A stretch of DNA of 64,000 nt from Candidatus Eremiobacteraceae bacterium (GCA_035295225.1 DATGJI010000056.1:41216-105215); one strand, 5' to 3'; counted from the first letter of the stretch, positions 42,396-51,986 are shown. Made by a program: numbers and translations. The notes: generated by a model not told the origin, from the letters alone.

Positions 42396-44803
42396 TGCCA
42401 AAGACCCCGCGCGAATCCAGCAACGTCCCGTCCGAACTCGCGATCCTGCCGCTGCAGGACGGCGTGCTGCTCCCGAACACCGTCATGCCGATGGCCGTGA
42501 CCAAGCAGTGGGGCATCAAATTAGTAGAAGACGCGCTCAAAGCCGGCCTTCCGGTGGGCGTCGTCGCTTTGAAGGACCGCGATGCCTCACCGCCCGGTCC
42601 GGACGACGTGCATCTCGTCGGCACGGTCGCGATCATTCAGAAGATGATCAAGGTGCCCGACGGCACGCTGCGCTGCATCATCTCCGGCACGGTGCCGTTC
42701 CGCATCGAAGAGTTCAGCCAAGCGCAGCCGTATCTCGCCGCGCACGTCGAGCAGTTGGAAGAGATCACGCCCGAGTCCGACGAGCTCACCGCGCTCTCGC
42801 GCAACCTCGCAGGCCAGTACACGCGTCTGCTCGGCTACCTGCCGTCGGCGCCGAAAGAGCTGGAACTCGAAGTCAACAACATCAGCGATCCGAATCTGCT
42901 CTCGTACTTCGTCGCGTCCACCATGCGGCTGGACGTCGGCGATAAGCAGGCGGTGCTGGAAGAACGCAACACGCTCGAGCGCCTGAAGATGCTCACCGCG
43001 TTCTTGTCGCGCGAGCTGGATGTATTGGAACTGGGTCACAAGATCCAGACCGACATCCAAAAAGAGATGGACAAGAACCAGCGCGAGTACTACTTGCGCC
43101 AGCAGCTCAAAGCCATCCAAGACGAATTGGGCGAGACCGATCCCACGCAAGCCGACATCAAAGACCTGCGCGAGAAGATCGAAGCCGCCAAGATGCCTGA
43201 AGACGCGAACAAAGCGGCCATGCGCGAGCTGGACCGGCTCGGTAAAATCCCGTCCGCTAGTCCCGAGTACTCGGTGATCCGCACGTATTTGGATTGGCTG
43301 GTCACGCTGCCGTGGTCGGTGACGACGCAGGACAGCCTCGATATCGAAGAAGCACGCAAGATCCTAGACGAAGACCACTACGACCTAGAGAAAGTCAAAG
43401 ACCGCATCCTCGAGTATCTGGCGGTGCGCAAGCTCAAGAACACCTTGTCCGGACCCATCTTGTGCTTCGTCGGGCCGCCCGGAGTGGGCAAGACGTCACT
43501 TGGTAAATCCATTGCGCGTGCGATGGGGCGCAAGTTCGTGCGCTTGTCCGTTGGCGGCGTGCGCGACGAAGCCGAGATCCGCGGCCACCGCCGCACCTAC
43601 ATCGGCGCGATGCCAGGTTCGTTCATCCGCGCCATCCGCGATTCGGGCTCGGCCAATCCGCTCATCATGATCGACGAGATCGATAAAGTCGGCGCCGATT
43701 TCCGCGGCGACCCGTCATCCGCGCTGTTGGAAGTGCTGGACCCGGAGCAGAACAACACGTTCCGCGATCATTACCTCGATCTGCCGTTCGACCTGAGCCG
43801 CGTGTTGTTCATCGCGACGGCCAACCAGTTGGATACGATCCAGCCGCCGCTGCTCGACCGCATGGAGATCATCCCTCTTGCCGGTTACACGCAGGCCGAG
43901 AAGATCGCAATCGCGCGCAAGTATTTGATCCCGAAGCAACTTGCTGCGAATGGTTTGACGGCGAAGAAATGCCGCATGACGACCGACGCGGTAGCCGAAA
44001 TCGCGGGCAACTACACGCGCGAAGCCGGTGTGCGCAACCTCGAACGCGAGATCGCGACTGTTTTCCGCAAAATCGCGCGCAAAGTGGCGTCCAATCCGAA
44101 ATTCACAGCAGTCGTCACCGCCAAGAACGTGCACGAGTACTTGGGCAAGCAGCGCTTCTTCGCGGAAGTCGCAAAGCGCACAGCGTCTAAGGGTGTCGCG
44201 ACAGGCCTAGCAGTCACCTCGGTTGGCGGCGACATCTTGTTCGTCGAGTCTACGGTTATGCCGGGCTCCGGCAAGTTGACCTTAACCGGTCAACTCGGCG
44301 ACGTCATGAAAGAATCTGCACAAGCTGCGCTGTCGTTTTTGCGCAGTCGCTCGAAAGAGCTTGGCCTGGACAAGAATTATTTCTCCAAGCATGACGTTCA
44401 CATCCACGTGCCTGCCGGCGCGGTGCCGAAGGATGGCCCTTCAGCCGGAGTGGCTATGGCCACGTCACTTGCATCAGCCATGCTCAACAAGAAAGTTGAT
44501 TCGGGCGTTGCCATGACCGGCGAAGTGACGCTGACAGGTCAAGTACTGCCAATCGGCGGCGTCAAAGAGAAGGTTCTCGCCGCTCGCCGCGCGGGGATCA
44601 AGCACATCATCTTGCCGCTCCGAAATGAAGCCGATGTCGTCGAAGACGTGCCGCCGGAAGTTCGCAAGGTGATGAAGTTTACGTACGCGGACGAGCTGTC
44701 GCAGGTCCTGAAAGCCGCGCTCGGCGAGAAACTGATTTCGCCGGCGGTCGTCGTCAACGGACGACGGAACGGTAACAAGCTGCCGGCAGCAGCGCGCCGC
44801 TGA
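42395..44803 (+). CDS. lon: ATP-dependent Lon protease
   Basis: 802 residues, the full Lon length. N-terminal substrate-binding LAN domain (residues 8-200), the AAA+ module with Walker A GPPGVGKTSLGKSIA near 360 and Walker B LIMIDEIDK, then the protease domain with the catalytic serine in KDGPSAGVAMATSL and lysine in IGGVKEKVLAARRAG. It degrades damaged and regulatory proteins in the cytoplasm. It is coupled to hsp20; no downstream gene follows on the same strand for 277 bases. Confidence 0.96.
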   Translation: MPKTPRESSNVPSELAILPLQDGVLLPNTVMPMAVTKQWGIKLVEDALKAGLPVGVVALKDRDASPPGPDDVHLVGTVAIIQKMIKVPDGTLRCIISGTVPFRIEEFSQAQPYLAAHVEQLEEITPESDELTALSRNLAGQYTRLLGYLPSAPKELELEVNNISDPNLLSYFVASTMRLDVGDKQAVLEERNTLERLKMLTAFLSRELDVLELGHKIQTDIQKEMDKNQREYYLRQQLKAIQDELGETDPTQADIKDLREKIEAAKMPEDANKAAMRELDRLGKIPSASPEYSVIRTYLDWLVTLPWSVTTQDSLDIEEARKILDEDHYDLEKVKDRILEYLAVRKLKNTLSGPILCFVGPPGVGKTSLGKSIARAMGRKFVRLSVGGVRDEAEIRGHRRTYIGAMPGSFIRAIRDSGSANPLIMIDEIDKVGADFRGDPSSALLEVLDPEQNNTFRDHYLDLPFDLSRVLFIATANQLDTIQPPLLDRMEIIPLAGYTQAEKIAIARKYLIPKQLAANGLTAKKCRMTTDAVAEIAGNYTREAGVRNLEREIATVFRKIARKVASNPKFTAVVTAKNVHEYLGKQRFFAEVAKRTASKGVATGLAVTSVGGDILFVESTVMPGSGKLTLTGQLGDVMKESAQAALSFLRSRSKELGLDKNYFSKHDVHIHVPAGAVPKDGPSAGVAMATSLASAMLNKKVDSGVAMTGEVTLTGQVLPIGGVKEKVLAARRAGIKHIILPLRNEADVVEDVPPEVRKVMKFTYADELSQVLKAALGEKLISPAVVVNGRRNGNKLPAAARR

Positions 44804-45080
44804 GTACGATCTAAGCTCTTTATCACGCTATCGCGCATTCGGTTTTGAATCTAACCCGCAGATAGCGATTCCGGCGGTCGCTAAAGCGTCGAATTCCAGA
44901 TCGCCTCTAAATTCGTGCGCGCTGACAGCTCAGCCGGCAGTGCAGGGTCAGAGACACGGCGGTTTGCGGGATCGGCACTTGGGCTCCATTCGCAGTTGGA
45001 ACGATATCGCGCTCTCAACGCCGCCACTTATAGTCTGTAGACTCATCGTCATCAGCGCTATAAACTCGTTAAATAGCTGC
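44804..45080. other. Intergenic region after lon, left edge of the low-GC island
   Basis: No gene, tRNA or insertion sequence is seen. Base composition drops towards the right. It should hold the promoter of the XRE gene; no clear promoter is visible by eye. Confidence 0.4.
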
Positions 45081-45356
45081 ATGAACAAGCTGACCGGACG
45101 CACGCGCCAGGCAAAGACCAAGCCGAAGCTATCTGAACAGGAAGCCTTCGGACTTGCAGTCCGGGAGCGCCGCTTAGAATTGGGCGTGTCACAGGAAGGC
45201 CTGGGTGAACTTGCTCGCCTTCATCGGACGTATGTTGGTAGCATCGAGCGGGGCGAACGCAACGTAAGTCTTCGTAACATATTTGCGATCGCGAGTGCAC
45301 TGCGAATCCAGCCTTCCGATCTAATGTCGGAGGCTGAGAGCCGAACGCTAATATGA
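45081..45356 (+). CDS. XRE-family helix-turn-helix regulator (restriction-controller-like)
   Basis: 91 residues. The helix-turn-helix covers about residues 25-80: FGLAVRERRLELGVSQEGLGELARLHRTYVGSIERGERNVSLRNIFAIASALRIQPSDLM, with the recognition helix around HRTYVGSIERG. Size and single-domain layout match controller (C) proteins of restriction-modification systems and small phage-type repressors. It lies 15 bases before the endonuclease candidate in the same direction, so control of that gene is the simplest inference. Codon use and base composition are visibly less GC-rich than in lon. Confidence 0.85.
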   Translation: MNKLTGRTRQAKTKPKLSEQEAFGLAVRERRLELGVSQEGLGELARLHRTYVGSIERGERNVSLRNIFAIASALRIQPSDLMSEAESRTLI

Positions 45357-45371
45357 GAGGCGCGGCGATCA

Positions 45372-46547
45372 GTGGCTAAGTCCGCCGCTCCAACTTGGGC
45401 CGATGATCTTGTCCTTTACTTTCGCGAGCTTGGAAACAGAGCGCATTACTCTGAGCTTTACAAGCACATTCAAGCGAATCCGAAGCGTAAGCTAGTTCGC
45501 GAGTGGCAAGCTGTCGTACGGCGCACAATCGAAGAGCACTCATCAGATACAACTATCTGGTCGCGACGACGTCTCCCGGACTTGTTTAGGTCTGTCAACG
45601 GACTGGGAGCTGGCGTTTGGGAGCTCCGTGACGCCGCTTACGTGCCGGTCTTTTCGCTGGCTGTCGGCGAGGAGGTCCGAAGGACCGATCTGCATCGGGA
45701 GTTCGGAGGCAGCGGACAAGGAGGCATAAGTCCGTCAACCAGGAGCTCAAACGTGTTTCTTTTTTCGGATCCGACAACCGGGCTTCAGCACGGATATGTC
45801 GATGGTTGGAAAAGCGACGGTTGTTTTCACTATACGGGCATGGGGCAGCGCGGCGATCAAGAAATGACATCTGGAAATGCCTCCATTTTAACGCATAAAA
45901 AGCGCAGCCGACCGCTCCGACTTTTCGACGGGAGCCGAGGCACGGTGACGTATATGGGGCAGTTTGAGGTCGATGCAGATGAGCCGTTCTACTTTACCGA
46001 TGCGCCAGAAACCGGCGATGGCCCGACCCGAACCGTAATCATGTTTAGGTTGCGCCCCGTCGGCGATGTAGCGCGAAGTATGATCGTAGAAGAGGCGCCG
46101 CCTTACTCGTTGATAGTTACTGAAGTGCCAATTGAAGCTCAGCTTACAGAACGGATGTTCATAAACCCGCGCGCTCAGGTCACCGAAGCCGAGCGCAAAG
46201 AGTCCTCGTTGGTTCAATTGTTCAAGAACTACGCGGAACGAAATAGCCTGACTCCGATTCGGAACAAGATTGTGCCGGCCGGCGAAGCAAAGCCACTATT
46301 TACCGACATATACGTAAAGGAGCTTGACCTGCTAATTGAAGCAAAAGGGTCTTGTGAGCGAGGCGCAATTCGGATGGCAATCGGACAAATCGCAGACTAT
46401 CGGAGATACCTCCCGCGCGTACGTTGCGCGATACTGTTGCCGTCGAAGCCGAAGCGGGACTTGCTAGATTTTGCGGGTGTTGAGATGATAGGTGTAATTT
46501 GGCCCGTCAGGAATGGATTCGAATCCACACTGGATATCTTGCCGTAG
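45372..46547 (+). CDS. Candidate modification-dependent (type IV-like) restriction endonuclease: winged helix + SRA-like domain + PD-(D/E)xK nuclease
   Basis: 391 residues from GTG 45372. Residues 8-90 look like a winged-helix module (YFRELGNRAHYSELYKHIQANP...WSRRRLPDLFRSVNGLGAGVWEL). Residues about 105-235 resemble the SRA-like DNA-binding domain of ScoMcrA-type enzymes: GGSGQGGISPSTRSSNVFLFS, LQHGYVDGW, CFHYTGMGQRGDQEM and VTYMGQFEVD. The C-terminal part has a PD-(D/E)xK core, FTDIYVKELDLLIEAKG, followed by IRMAIGQIADYRRYL. This combination suggests a nuclease that reads modified bases or phosphorothioates and cuts invading DNA. No methyltransferase or dnd genes lie nearby. The domain calls are by eye. 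Confidence 0.6.
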   Translation: MAKSAAPTWADDLVLYFRELGNRAHYSELYKHIQANPKRKLVREWQAVVRRTIEEHSSDTTIWSRRRLPDLFRSVNGLGAGVWELRDAAYVPVFSLAVGEEVRRTDLHREFGGSGQGGISPSTRSSNVFLFSDPTTGLQHGYVDGWKSDGCFHYTGMGQRGDQEMTSGNASILTHKKRSRPLRLFDGSRGTVTYMGQFEVDADEPFYFTDAPETGDGPTRTVIMFRLRPVGDVARSMIVEEAPPYSLIVTEVPIEAQLTERMFINPRAQVTEAERKESSLVQLFKNYAERNSLTPIRNKIVPAGEAKPLFTDIYVKELDLLIEAKGSCERGAIRMAIGQIADYRRYLPRVRCAILLPSKPKRDLLDFAGVEMIGVIWPVRNGFESTLDILP

Positions 46548-46647
46548 GGCGTCCACGTTTATCGTCGTAACTCTGGTCGAAGGTCTTTCTTGGTTCGCTG
46601 AGCCCGATTGATTAAGACCTTTAACTTTTAATGAAACGGACGCCAAA
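46548..46647. other. Short AT-richer gap between the two nuclease genes
   Basis: About 100 bases of low GC with TTAAGACCTTTAACTTTTAATG before the next start. It may hold a promoter; no structure is clear. Confidence 0.3.
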
Positions 46648-47133
46648 TTGGAACCAAATCGGCTTGAAGTCAACCTCAAAAGCGATGTAAATGCCAAGGC
46701 GGCATACTGCGCGTTGCTTCGGAAACGAGGTTATGTAGACGTAAAGGTGTGCTCGAGGCCAGCGGACATCGTAGCGTTCAAGGGTTCTGAACGTCATCAC
46801 TTTGAGATAAAGTTCACTCGGAGGCTAAAGCATTATTTCGGCGCGGCGACCCTTACAGAGTGGGAGGCAGCGGTCTTAAACCCCCACCGGTATACCTTCG
46901 TCGTTGCGTATAAGCTCAACGGGGCGTGGAATTTTGACGAGTATAGCGTCGAAGAGTTCATGGCGATAAGTTCGATCCCGCCTTTCAAGATATTCTTTAG
47001 GGCAAGCGTGCCGAAGGCCGCTCCAGTCGTAGTCAGGAAAAAATCCAGGCAAGTAGCGGTTACCCTCGCTAGGCTACAGATACTTGTGAAGCTATATGGG
47101 GAATTGAGGGAAAGTTTCGCGGAGCCCCGCTGA
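46648..47133 (+). CDS. Small PD-(D/E)xK-like nuclease of unknown function
   Basis: 161 residues from TTG 46648. VNAKAAYCALLRKRGYVDVKV is followed by RPADIVAFKGSERHHFEIKFT, where D40, E53 and K55 are spaced as in a PD-(D/E)xK (DUF3883/VRR-like) nuclease core. The next stretch, YFGAATLTEWEAAVLNPHRYTFVVAYK, recurs, as far as I recall, in small proteins beside restriction genes. The last 45 residues are basic and probably bind DNA. It may be the partner of the upstream endonuclease or an independent defence gene. Confidence 0.55.
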   Translation: MEPNRLEVNLKSDVNAKAAYCALLRKRGYVDVKVCSRPADIVAFKGSERHHFEIKFTRRLKHYFGAATLTEWEAAVLNPHRYTFVVAYKLNGAWNFDEYSVEEFMAISSIPPFKIFFRASVPKAAPVVVRKKSRQVAVTLARLQILVKLYGELRESFAEPR

Positions 47134-47227
47134 GCGTCTGGACCGGAAGGCGCTACTAGGGCACTCAAAACCACGTTATAGCGCGTGGATGCCAACGGGG
47201 ATGCCCTTACCGACAGGGGAGTGGATG

Positions 47228-48763
47228 ATGCGGGAGCGGCCCAGCGATGCGATGATTCTGCTTGCAACGATCCTTGGCTCGAGCATGGCATTTATAGATG
47301 GGACTGCGGTAAACGTTGCCCTTCCGGTCATGCAGCGCGATCTACAAGCTTCAATGGCAGACATTCAATGGGTTGTCGAAGCGTTTTCGCTCTTTCTCGC
47401 GGCGCTCATACTTGTAGGCGGTGCGTTAGGCGACCGCTACGGACGAAAGCTGATATTCGTTGTGGGAACCGCGCTGTTTACGGCGTCATCAATCGTCTGC
47501 GCTCTTTCGCACGGAATCGTTGCGATTGCTATCGCACGATCTATTCAGGGAATCGGAAGCGCGCTGATGGCGCCGGCTAGTCTTGCGATCCTGAGCGCTT
47601 GTTTTGAGGGCGATGCGCGCGCGAAGGCCATAGGCACGTGGTCCGCCGCAACCGCGGTTACCGCCGCGGTCGGACCGGCTCTAGGCGGGTGGCTGGTGGA
47701 CCACGGCGGATGGCAGTGGATTTTCTACATCAATGCGCCGATCGGAGCGGCGGTGATCATCCTAACGCTGTTGTTCGTGCCGGAGAGCCTTAACGAGGAA
47801 GAACAAGGCAAGAGCCTAGACTGGCTCGGGGCGACACTCGCTACGGCAGGGCTCGGAGCCGTCACTTACGGTTTGATCCTGGCCGGCTCGACGGCTGCCA
47901 ACGTAGGTCAGACGATTACGTGGTCAGTCGTCGGAGCCGTCTTGTTAATTGCATTCGTCCTGTCCGAACGCACCGCGTCCAATCCTTTGATGCCGCTGCA
48001 ATTGTTTAAGTCACGTGTCTTCTCAGGCGTCAATCTCGTCACGCTTCTTTTGTACGGCGCACTATCTGAAGCGTTGTACTTCGTTTCGTTCGACATGATC
48101 CAAGTGCATCGATACACGCCGACTCAGGCTGGATTGGCGCTCATGCCGTTCATCGTCTTGATCGCGACGCTGTCGCGCTGGGCGGGCGGCCTCGTCGCGA
48201 AGGTCGGCACGCGCACGATGCTTATCGTCGGACCCACGGTCGCGGCTATCGGATTTGCGCTCTTCTCGCTGGCCGGCACGGACGGATCCTATTGGACGAC
48301 GTTCTTCCCGGGCAACGTCGTTGCCGGACTCGGCATGGCGTTGACCGTTGCGCCGCTCACAACTGCTGTCATGGGCGCGGTCGACGAGAGCCGCCTTGGA
48401 ATTGCGTCGGGCATCAACAACGCGGTATCGAGAGTCGCCGGGCTTATCGCGATTGCAGCGATGAGCGCTATCGTAGTTGCCGTATACGCGGGGCAGCTTG
48501 ATCGGCGCCTAAGCGCGATTCAATCTCCTGCGGAAGTCGTCCAGCAAGTGCGGGCGCAAAGCGGCGAGATGGCAGCGGCGCAGATTCCGGCGAGCGCGAA
48601 CGCCCAAGTCCGAAATCAAGTACGAAGCGCCATGAATGATTCGTTCGCGTTCTCATTTCGCGTGGCGGCGTTGATCGGGGCGGCGCTCGCGGCGGGTGGC
48701 GCGCTCATCGCCTTATTGACGATCGGCCAAGACCAGGAGCTCAGAACACGCCCAACCGGTTAG
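47228..48763 (+). CDS. MFS drug exporter, DHA2 (EmrB/QacA) family
   Basis: About 511 residues with roughly 14 membrane segments. Family motifs: the first helix ILGSSMAFIDGTAVNVALP (motif D), LGDRYGRKLIFVVG (motif A) and GPALGGWLVDHGGWQWIFYINAPIG (motif C, antiporter). It exports drugs or other hydrophobic compounds by proton antiport. ATG 47228 follows AGGGGAG at a 6-base spacing; ATG 47225 and an upstream frame to 47189 are alternatives. Its GC is back to the level of the flanks, so the low-GC island ends between 47133 and here. Confidence 0.9.
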   Translation: MRERPSDAMILLATILGSSMAFIDGTAVNVALPVMQRDLQASMADIQWVVEAFSLFLAALILVGGALGDRYGRKLIFVVGTALFTASSIVCALSHGIVAIAIARSIQGIGSALMAPASLAILSACFEGDARAKAIGTWSAATAVTAAVGPALGGWLVDHGGWQWIFYINAPIGAAVIILTLLFVPESLNEEEQGKSLDWLGATLATAGLGAVTYGLILAGSTAANVGQTITWSVVGAVLLIAFVLSERTASNPLMPLQLFKSRVFSGVNLVTLLLYGALSEALYFVSFDMIQVHRYTPTQAGLALMPFIVLIATLSRWAGGLVAKVGTRTMLIVGPTVAAIGFALFSLAGTDGSYWTTFFPGNVVAGLGMALTVAPLTTAVMGAVDESRLGIASGINNAVSRVAGLIAIAAMSAIVVAVYAGQLDRRLSAIQSPAEVVQQVRAQSGEMAAAQIPASANAQVRNQVRSAMNDSFAFSFRVAALIGAALAAGGALIALLTIGQDQELRTRPTG

Positions 48764-48858
48764 TCCACGCCAGGTAGTCAGGCCTCCAAACCGCGAATAA
48801 CGCGTGCCCACGCCACCGCCTTTTGCTTGGCGGCCGTTGATGTTTTTGGGAGCGGAAA

Positions 48859-49203
48859 ATGGCTCAAAAAAGAGTTCGAAAAGGCGCGCTAAATGAGCGA
48901 TGCACGCGCGACGCCGTGGTTGTTCTTGCCAACAATCTCGCAGACACGCTCGTCGCCACATACGGGTTAAAGTCGAAAACTATCTTGGACGGCGGTGGAG
49001 TACACGTCGGTCCACCGCACGGTATGCCTCCGAGAGGACATTCGAAAACGAAGAAAGACGCACCAGGTTACGGTTTCTCATTCAAATTAGAGATAAGCAA
49101 GTCCGACGATAAGTGGCTCGAGACAGTATTCGATAGGTTGATCGGGGGCGGTCGGCGGACGTTCGATCCAAACGGCAATGAATGGGGCAACGGTCACTCC
49201 TAG
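48859..49203 (+). CDS. Small protein of unknown function overlapping the LuxR regulator
   Basis: 114 residues, ATG start. A basic N-terminus (MAQKRVRKGALNERCTRDAVVVLANNLADTL), a central HVGPPHGMPPRGHSKTKKDAPGYGFSFKLEISKSDDKWLETVFDRLIGGGRR and a short tail. I recognise no family. Its last 22 bases overlap the start of the LuxR gene, so the two are probably cotranscribed. It could be a sensor or partner of the regulator, but nothing in the sequence proves that. Confidence 0.55.
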   Translation: MAQKRVRKGALNERCTRDAVVVLANNLADTLVATYGLKSKTILDGGGVHVGPPHGMPPRGHSKTKKDAPGYGFSFKLEISKSDDKWLETVFDRLIGGGRRTFDPNGNEWGNGHS

Positions 49204-51986
49204 TTGGTCGCGAGTTCGAACTTAGCCTAATAACGTCGCGGCTATCCCCCGCGGCGATCGGCCAGGGCAGCGTCGTGCTGATCTCGGGCGAACCCGGGAT
49301 CGGCAAGACGCGCCTTTTGCGCGAAATCGTGTATCAGGCAGAGTCGCTGCGCGCAATCGCGACGGTCGGGCAGTGTTATGAGTACTTGCAGAGCCCACTC
49401 GGACCCGTCGCCGATATCCTTGTCGATCTGCACGAGAAGGACAAGCATGCTCTTGAGCGCTTCCCCGACATTCGAACCGTCGTCGACGCCCTAACTTCAA
49501 CGGCGGCGAACGAAGCGGCCATCGAAAACCTCGATAAGCGCAAACTCTTCACCGCTGTAAGGGGCGCGATCGATGCGTACGCACGAGAGCGACCGGTGCT
49601 TCTCGCGCTCGACGACTTGCACTGCGCAGACGCCCTGACGCTGGACCTCGTCCAATATCTGGCGGAGCATGTTCCTCGGTCGCGCCTCGTCATCGTCGCC
49701 ACTTACCGGTCGGGCGATACCGAGCAAAGCGATAGGCTGCGAAGAGCGCTCGCGAATCTCGCGCGGGGCGCGAACGCGTTCCACAGCGAACTATCCCCGC
49801 TTTCTCAGGAACATATCCGCGGAATCTTACGATCCGTTGAGGCGGCCACGTCGTCGGACGATATCCGGCGCATCGCCATCGTGGCGCAGCAATCCGACGG
49901 CAATCCGCTTCTCGCAGAAGAACTGTTCAAGGCCGCGGGCACGGCGACCATCGAGCGGACGGAGACGCTGCCGCTGCCGGTGAGCGTTCGGGCGGCGACC
50001 CTCGCACGAATCGCGCTCCTCGAGCCAGACGAGCGCCGACTGCTCGTCTGCGCCGCCGCAATTGGTCGGCGCTTCACACCGGCATTGGTCGAGCAGATCG
50101 CCCAGCAGTCGGCGGCTGACGTTCTCGCGGCGCTGAAACAGGGCGTCCAACTCCAACTCATCGAGCCGGATGCGGATGGTAAGTCGTTTCACTTCCGGCA
50201 CGAACTCGTGCGCCGCGCGATCTACGATGATCTCTTGCCGAACGAGGCGCAGGCGCTGCATGCGCGCGTCGCCGCGGCGTTGGAGTCCGCTCCGGATTCG
50301 CCGCAGCGTATCGCGGACCTCGCTTATCACTATTGGATGGCCGCGCAGACTGTGAAGGCGGCAGACTTCAACGAAGAATCGGGGGACCGGGCTTTCCGGC
50401 TTAGCGCCTACTCCGTCGCAGCAGAGAACTACGAGCGGGCTTTACGCAGCCTCGGGTCGGGCGCGCCGGAGCGTACTGCCGCGATCCAAGAACGCCGCGG
50501 CGACGCCCTCTATCACCTAGGTCTGGGAGAAGCGGCCCAGGCAGCTTTTTTCGACGCGCGCGAGTTTTACGAGTCGCGGCGGAACGTCGAAGCGATCGCA
50601 CGGTTATCGGTCAAGATCGGAATTCTCTACCTCGCCGAAGGGCGCAGCGGCGACGCGATAAAGGCGTGCGAGCTCGCGTTGACGCTCGTTGATGAGAACA
50701 GCCCGACGTTCTTCCGCGCTCATTCGTATCTCGGATACATGCTGACGGATAGCGACGGCGACGCCGCCCGGGAGCACTTCCGTCTGGCCGATCGATATAC
50801 GGGAGTGCGCGCGCCAAATGACGCGCTCGTCTTCCATCAATGCCGAGCGCTTGCGCTTGGGCAGCTCGGCGACGTCGACGCCATGGCTGCAAATTTCCAC
50901 GACGCATACAGAATTGCGCGAGAACAGGGCGACGTCTCCCTGGCCGTGCGGTGCCTCGGTAATCTTGGTCTGAAGCTGATGGATCTCGGCGAGCGGACTC
51001 GCTCGTTGCGGGCCTTCGCCGAGGCCGCAACGCTCATGGAAGAGGAAGAACTATGGGATCTCGATTGCGCGGTCTGCGTGCGGCAAAACGCGTGGGCGAA
51101 CGTGCAATTCGGCGATCTTCCCGTCGCGAAGACGTTGATTCTTCGCGCGCTTGAATTCCCGACCGATAGCCTGAGGCTTCGTTCCTACGCGGCGCAGGCG
51201 GCGCTGCTCATCGGCGTTCGGACGATGGACGATGAGCTCGCCCGTCGTTTCGATAGTTCCAGCGAGCTCGAATCGATTCTCTCGCCCGGCAACGAGTCGC
51301 TGCTCGTGACGGCGCTTGCATTCGCCGAACGAGAAATCGCTCTCGGCCGCGCAACGGAAGGCGCAGCGCTGATTCACCGTGTCGTAGAGGCATACGCGGC
51401 CGTGCCATTCGCGCGTGACGACGACGGCGCGTTCGTGCTGGCCGCACTCCACAGCTCTGATTCCGACGCTCGGACGGCGCGAGCGTTCGTCGCTCGCTAC
51501 GTCGACGATACGAAGTCGAAGATCGCGTCGGCGCACTTACTGCTCTACGACGCCGTTCTGGCGCGGCGGTCCGGCGATACGGCACAAGCAACGGCACGTG
51601 CCGAATCGGCGCGCGATCTGTACGAGAAGCTGGGTTGGCGCTGGCATGTGGCGCGCTCGTTGGAGATAAGCGGAAAGCTTCGAGACGCAATTGTCGCATA
51701 CGAACATACCGGAGACGTGCGTTCTGTCCAGCGCCTGAAAGAAATACTCGACCCGGTCAATCGTCGCGGACGCACAAAATCTGAGCTCACCGAACGCGAG
51801 CGGGAGATCGCCACGCTCGCGGCCGCCGGCCGCTCGACCAAGGAGATCGCCGATGCGCTCACCTTGAGCCCCCGGACGATCGAAACGCACTTGGCTTCGA
51901 TCTTCGCAAAGCTTGAGGTTCGCAATCGAGCCGAGCTGATCGCGAAGTGGCGAGACCTGCCCGGAGCGGCGCAGGCCTCGCCGTAG
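49182..51986 (+). CDS. Large ATP-binding LuxR-family transcriptional regulator (LAL type)
   Basis: 934 residues. N-terminal AAA_16 ATPase: LVGREFELSLI, Walker A GEPGIGKT at 36-43, Walker B PVLLALDDLH near 140. A long helical middle (about 350-850) looks like TPR-type repeats. The C-terminal LuxR helix-turn-helix covers the last 66 residues: LTEREREIATLAAAGRSTKEIADALTLSPRTIETHLASIFAKLEV. LAL regulators act as switch ATPases that bind a ligand before activating transcription. It is the only regulator next to the fibre triplet and the 46-residue gene, so control of those is a testable inference. Confidence 0.9.
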   Translation: MGQRSLLVGREFELSLITSRLSPAAIGQGSVVLISGEPGIGKTRLLREIVYQAESLRAIATVGQCYEYLQSPLGPVADILVDLHEKDKHALERFPDIRTVVDALTSTAANEAAIENLDKRKLFTAVRGAIDAYARERPVLLALDDLHCADALTLDLVQYLAEHVPRSRLVIVATYRSGDTEQSDRLRRALANLARGANAFHSELSPLSQEHIRGILRSVEAATSSDDIRRIAIVAQQSDGNPLLAEELFKAAGTATIERTETLPLPVSVRAATLARIALLEPDERRLLVCAAAIGRRFTPALVEQIAQQSAADVLAALKQGVQLQLIEPDADGKSFHFRHELVRRAIYDDLLPNEAQALHARVAAALESAPDSPQRIADLAYHYWMAAQTVKAADFNEESGDRAFRLSAYSVAAENYERALRSLGSGAPERTAAIQERRGDALYHLGLGEAAQAAFFDAREFYESRRNVEAIARLSVKIGILYLAEGRSGDAIKACELALTLVDENSPTFFRAHSYLGYMLTDSDGDAAREHFRLADRYTGVRAPNDALVFHQCRALALGQLGDVDAMAANFHDAYRIAREQGDVSLAVRCLGNLGLKLMDLGERTRSLRAFAEAATLMEEEELWDLDCAVCVRQNAWANVQFGDLPVAKTLILRALEFPTDSLRLRSYAAQAALLIGVRTMDDELARRFDSSSELESILSPGNESLLVTALAFAEREIALGRATEGAALIHRVVEAYAAVPFARDDDGAFVLAALHSSDSDARTARAFVARYVDDTKSKIASAHLLLYDAVLARRSGDTAQATARAESARDLYEKLGWRWHVARSLEISGKLRDAIVAYEHTGDVRSVQRLKEILDPVNRRGRTKSELTEREREIATLAAAGRSTKEIADALTLSPRTIETHLASIFAKLEVRNRAELIAKWRDLPGAAQASP

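Noticed and set aside
44804..45080. Attachment site or tRNA at the left edge of the low-GC island
   Set aside because: No tRNA fold, integrase or direct repeat pair could be found around 44804 or 47134.
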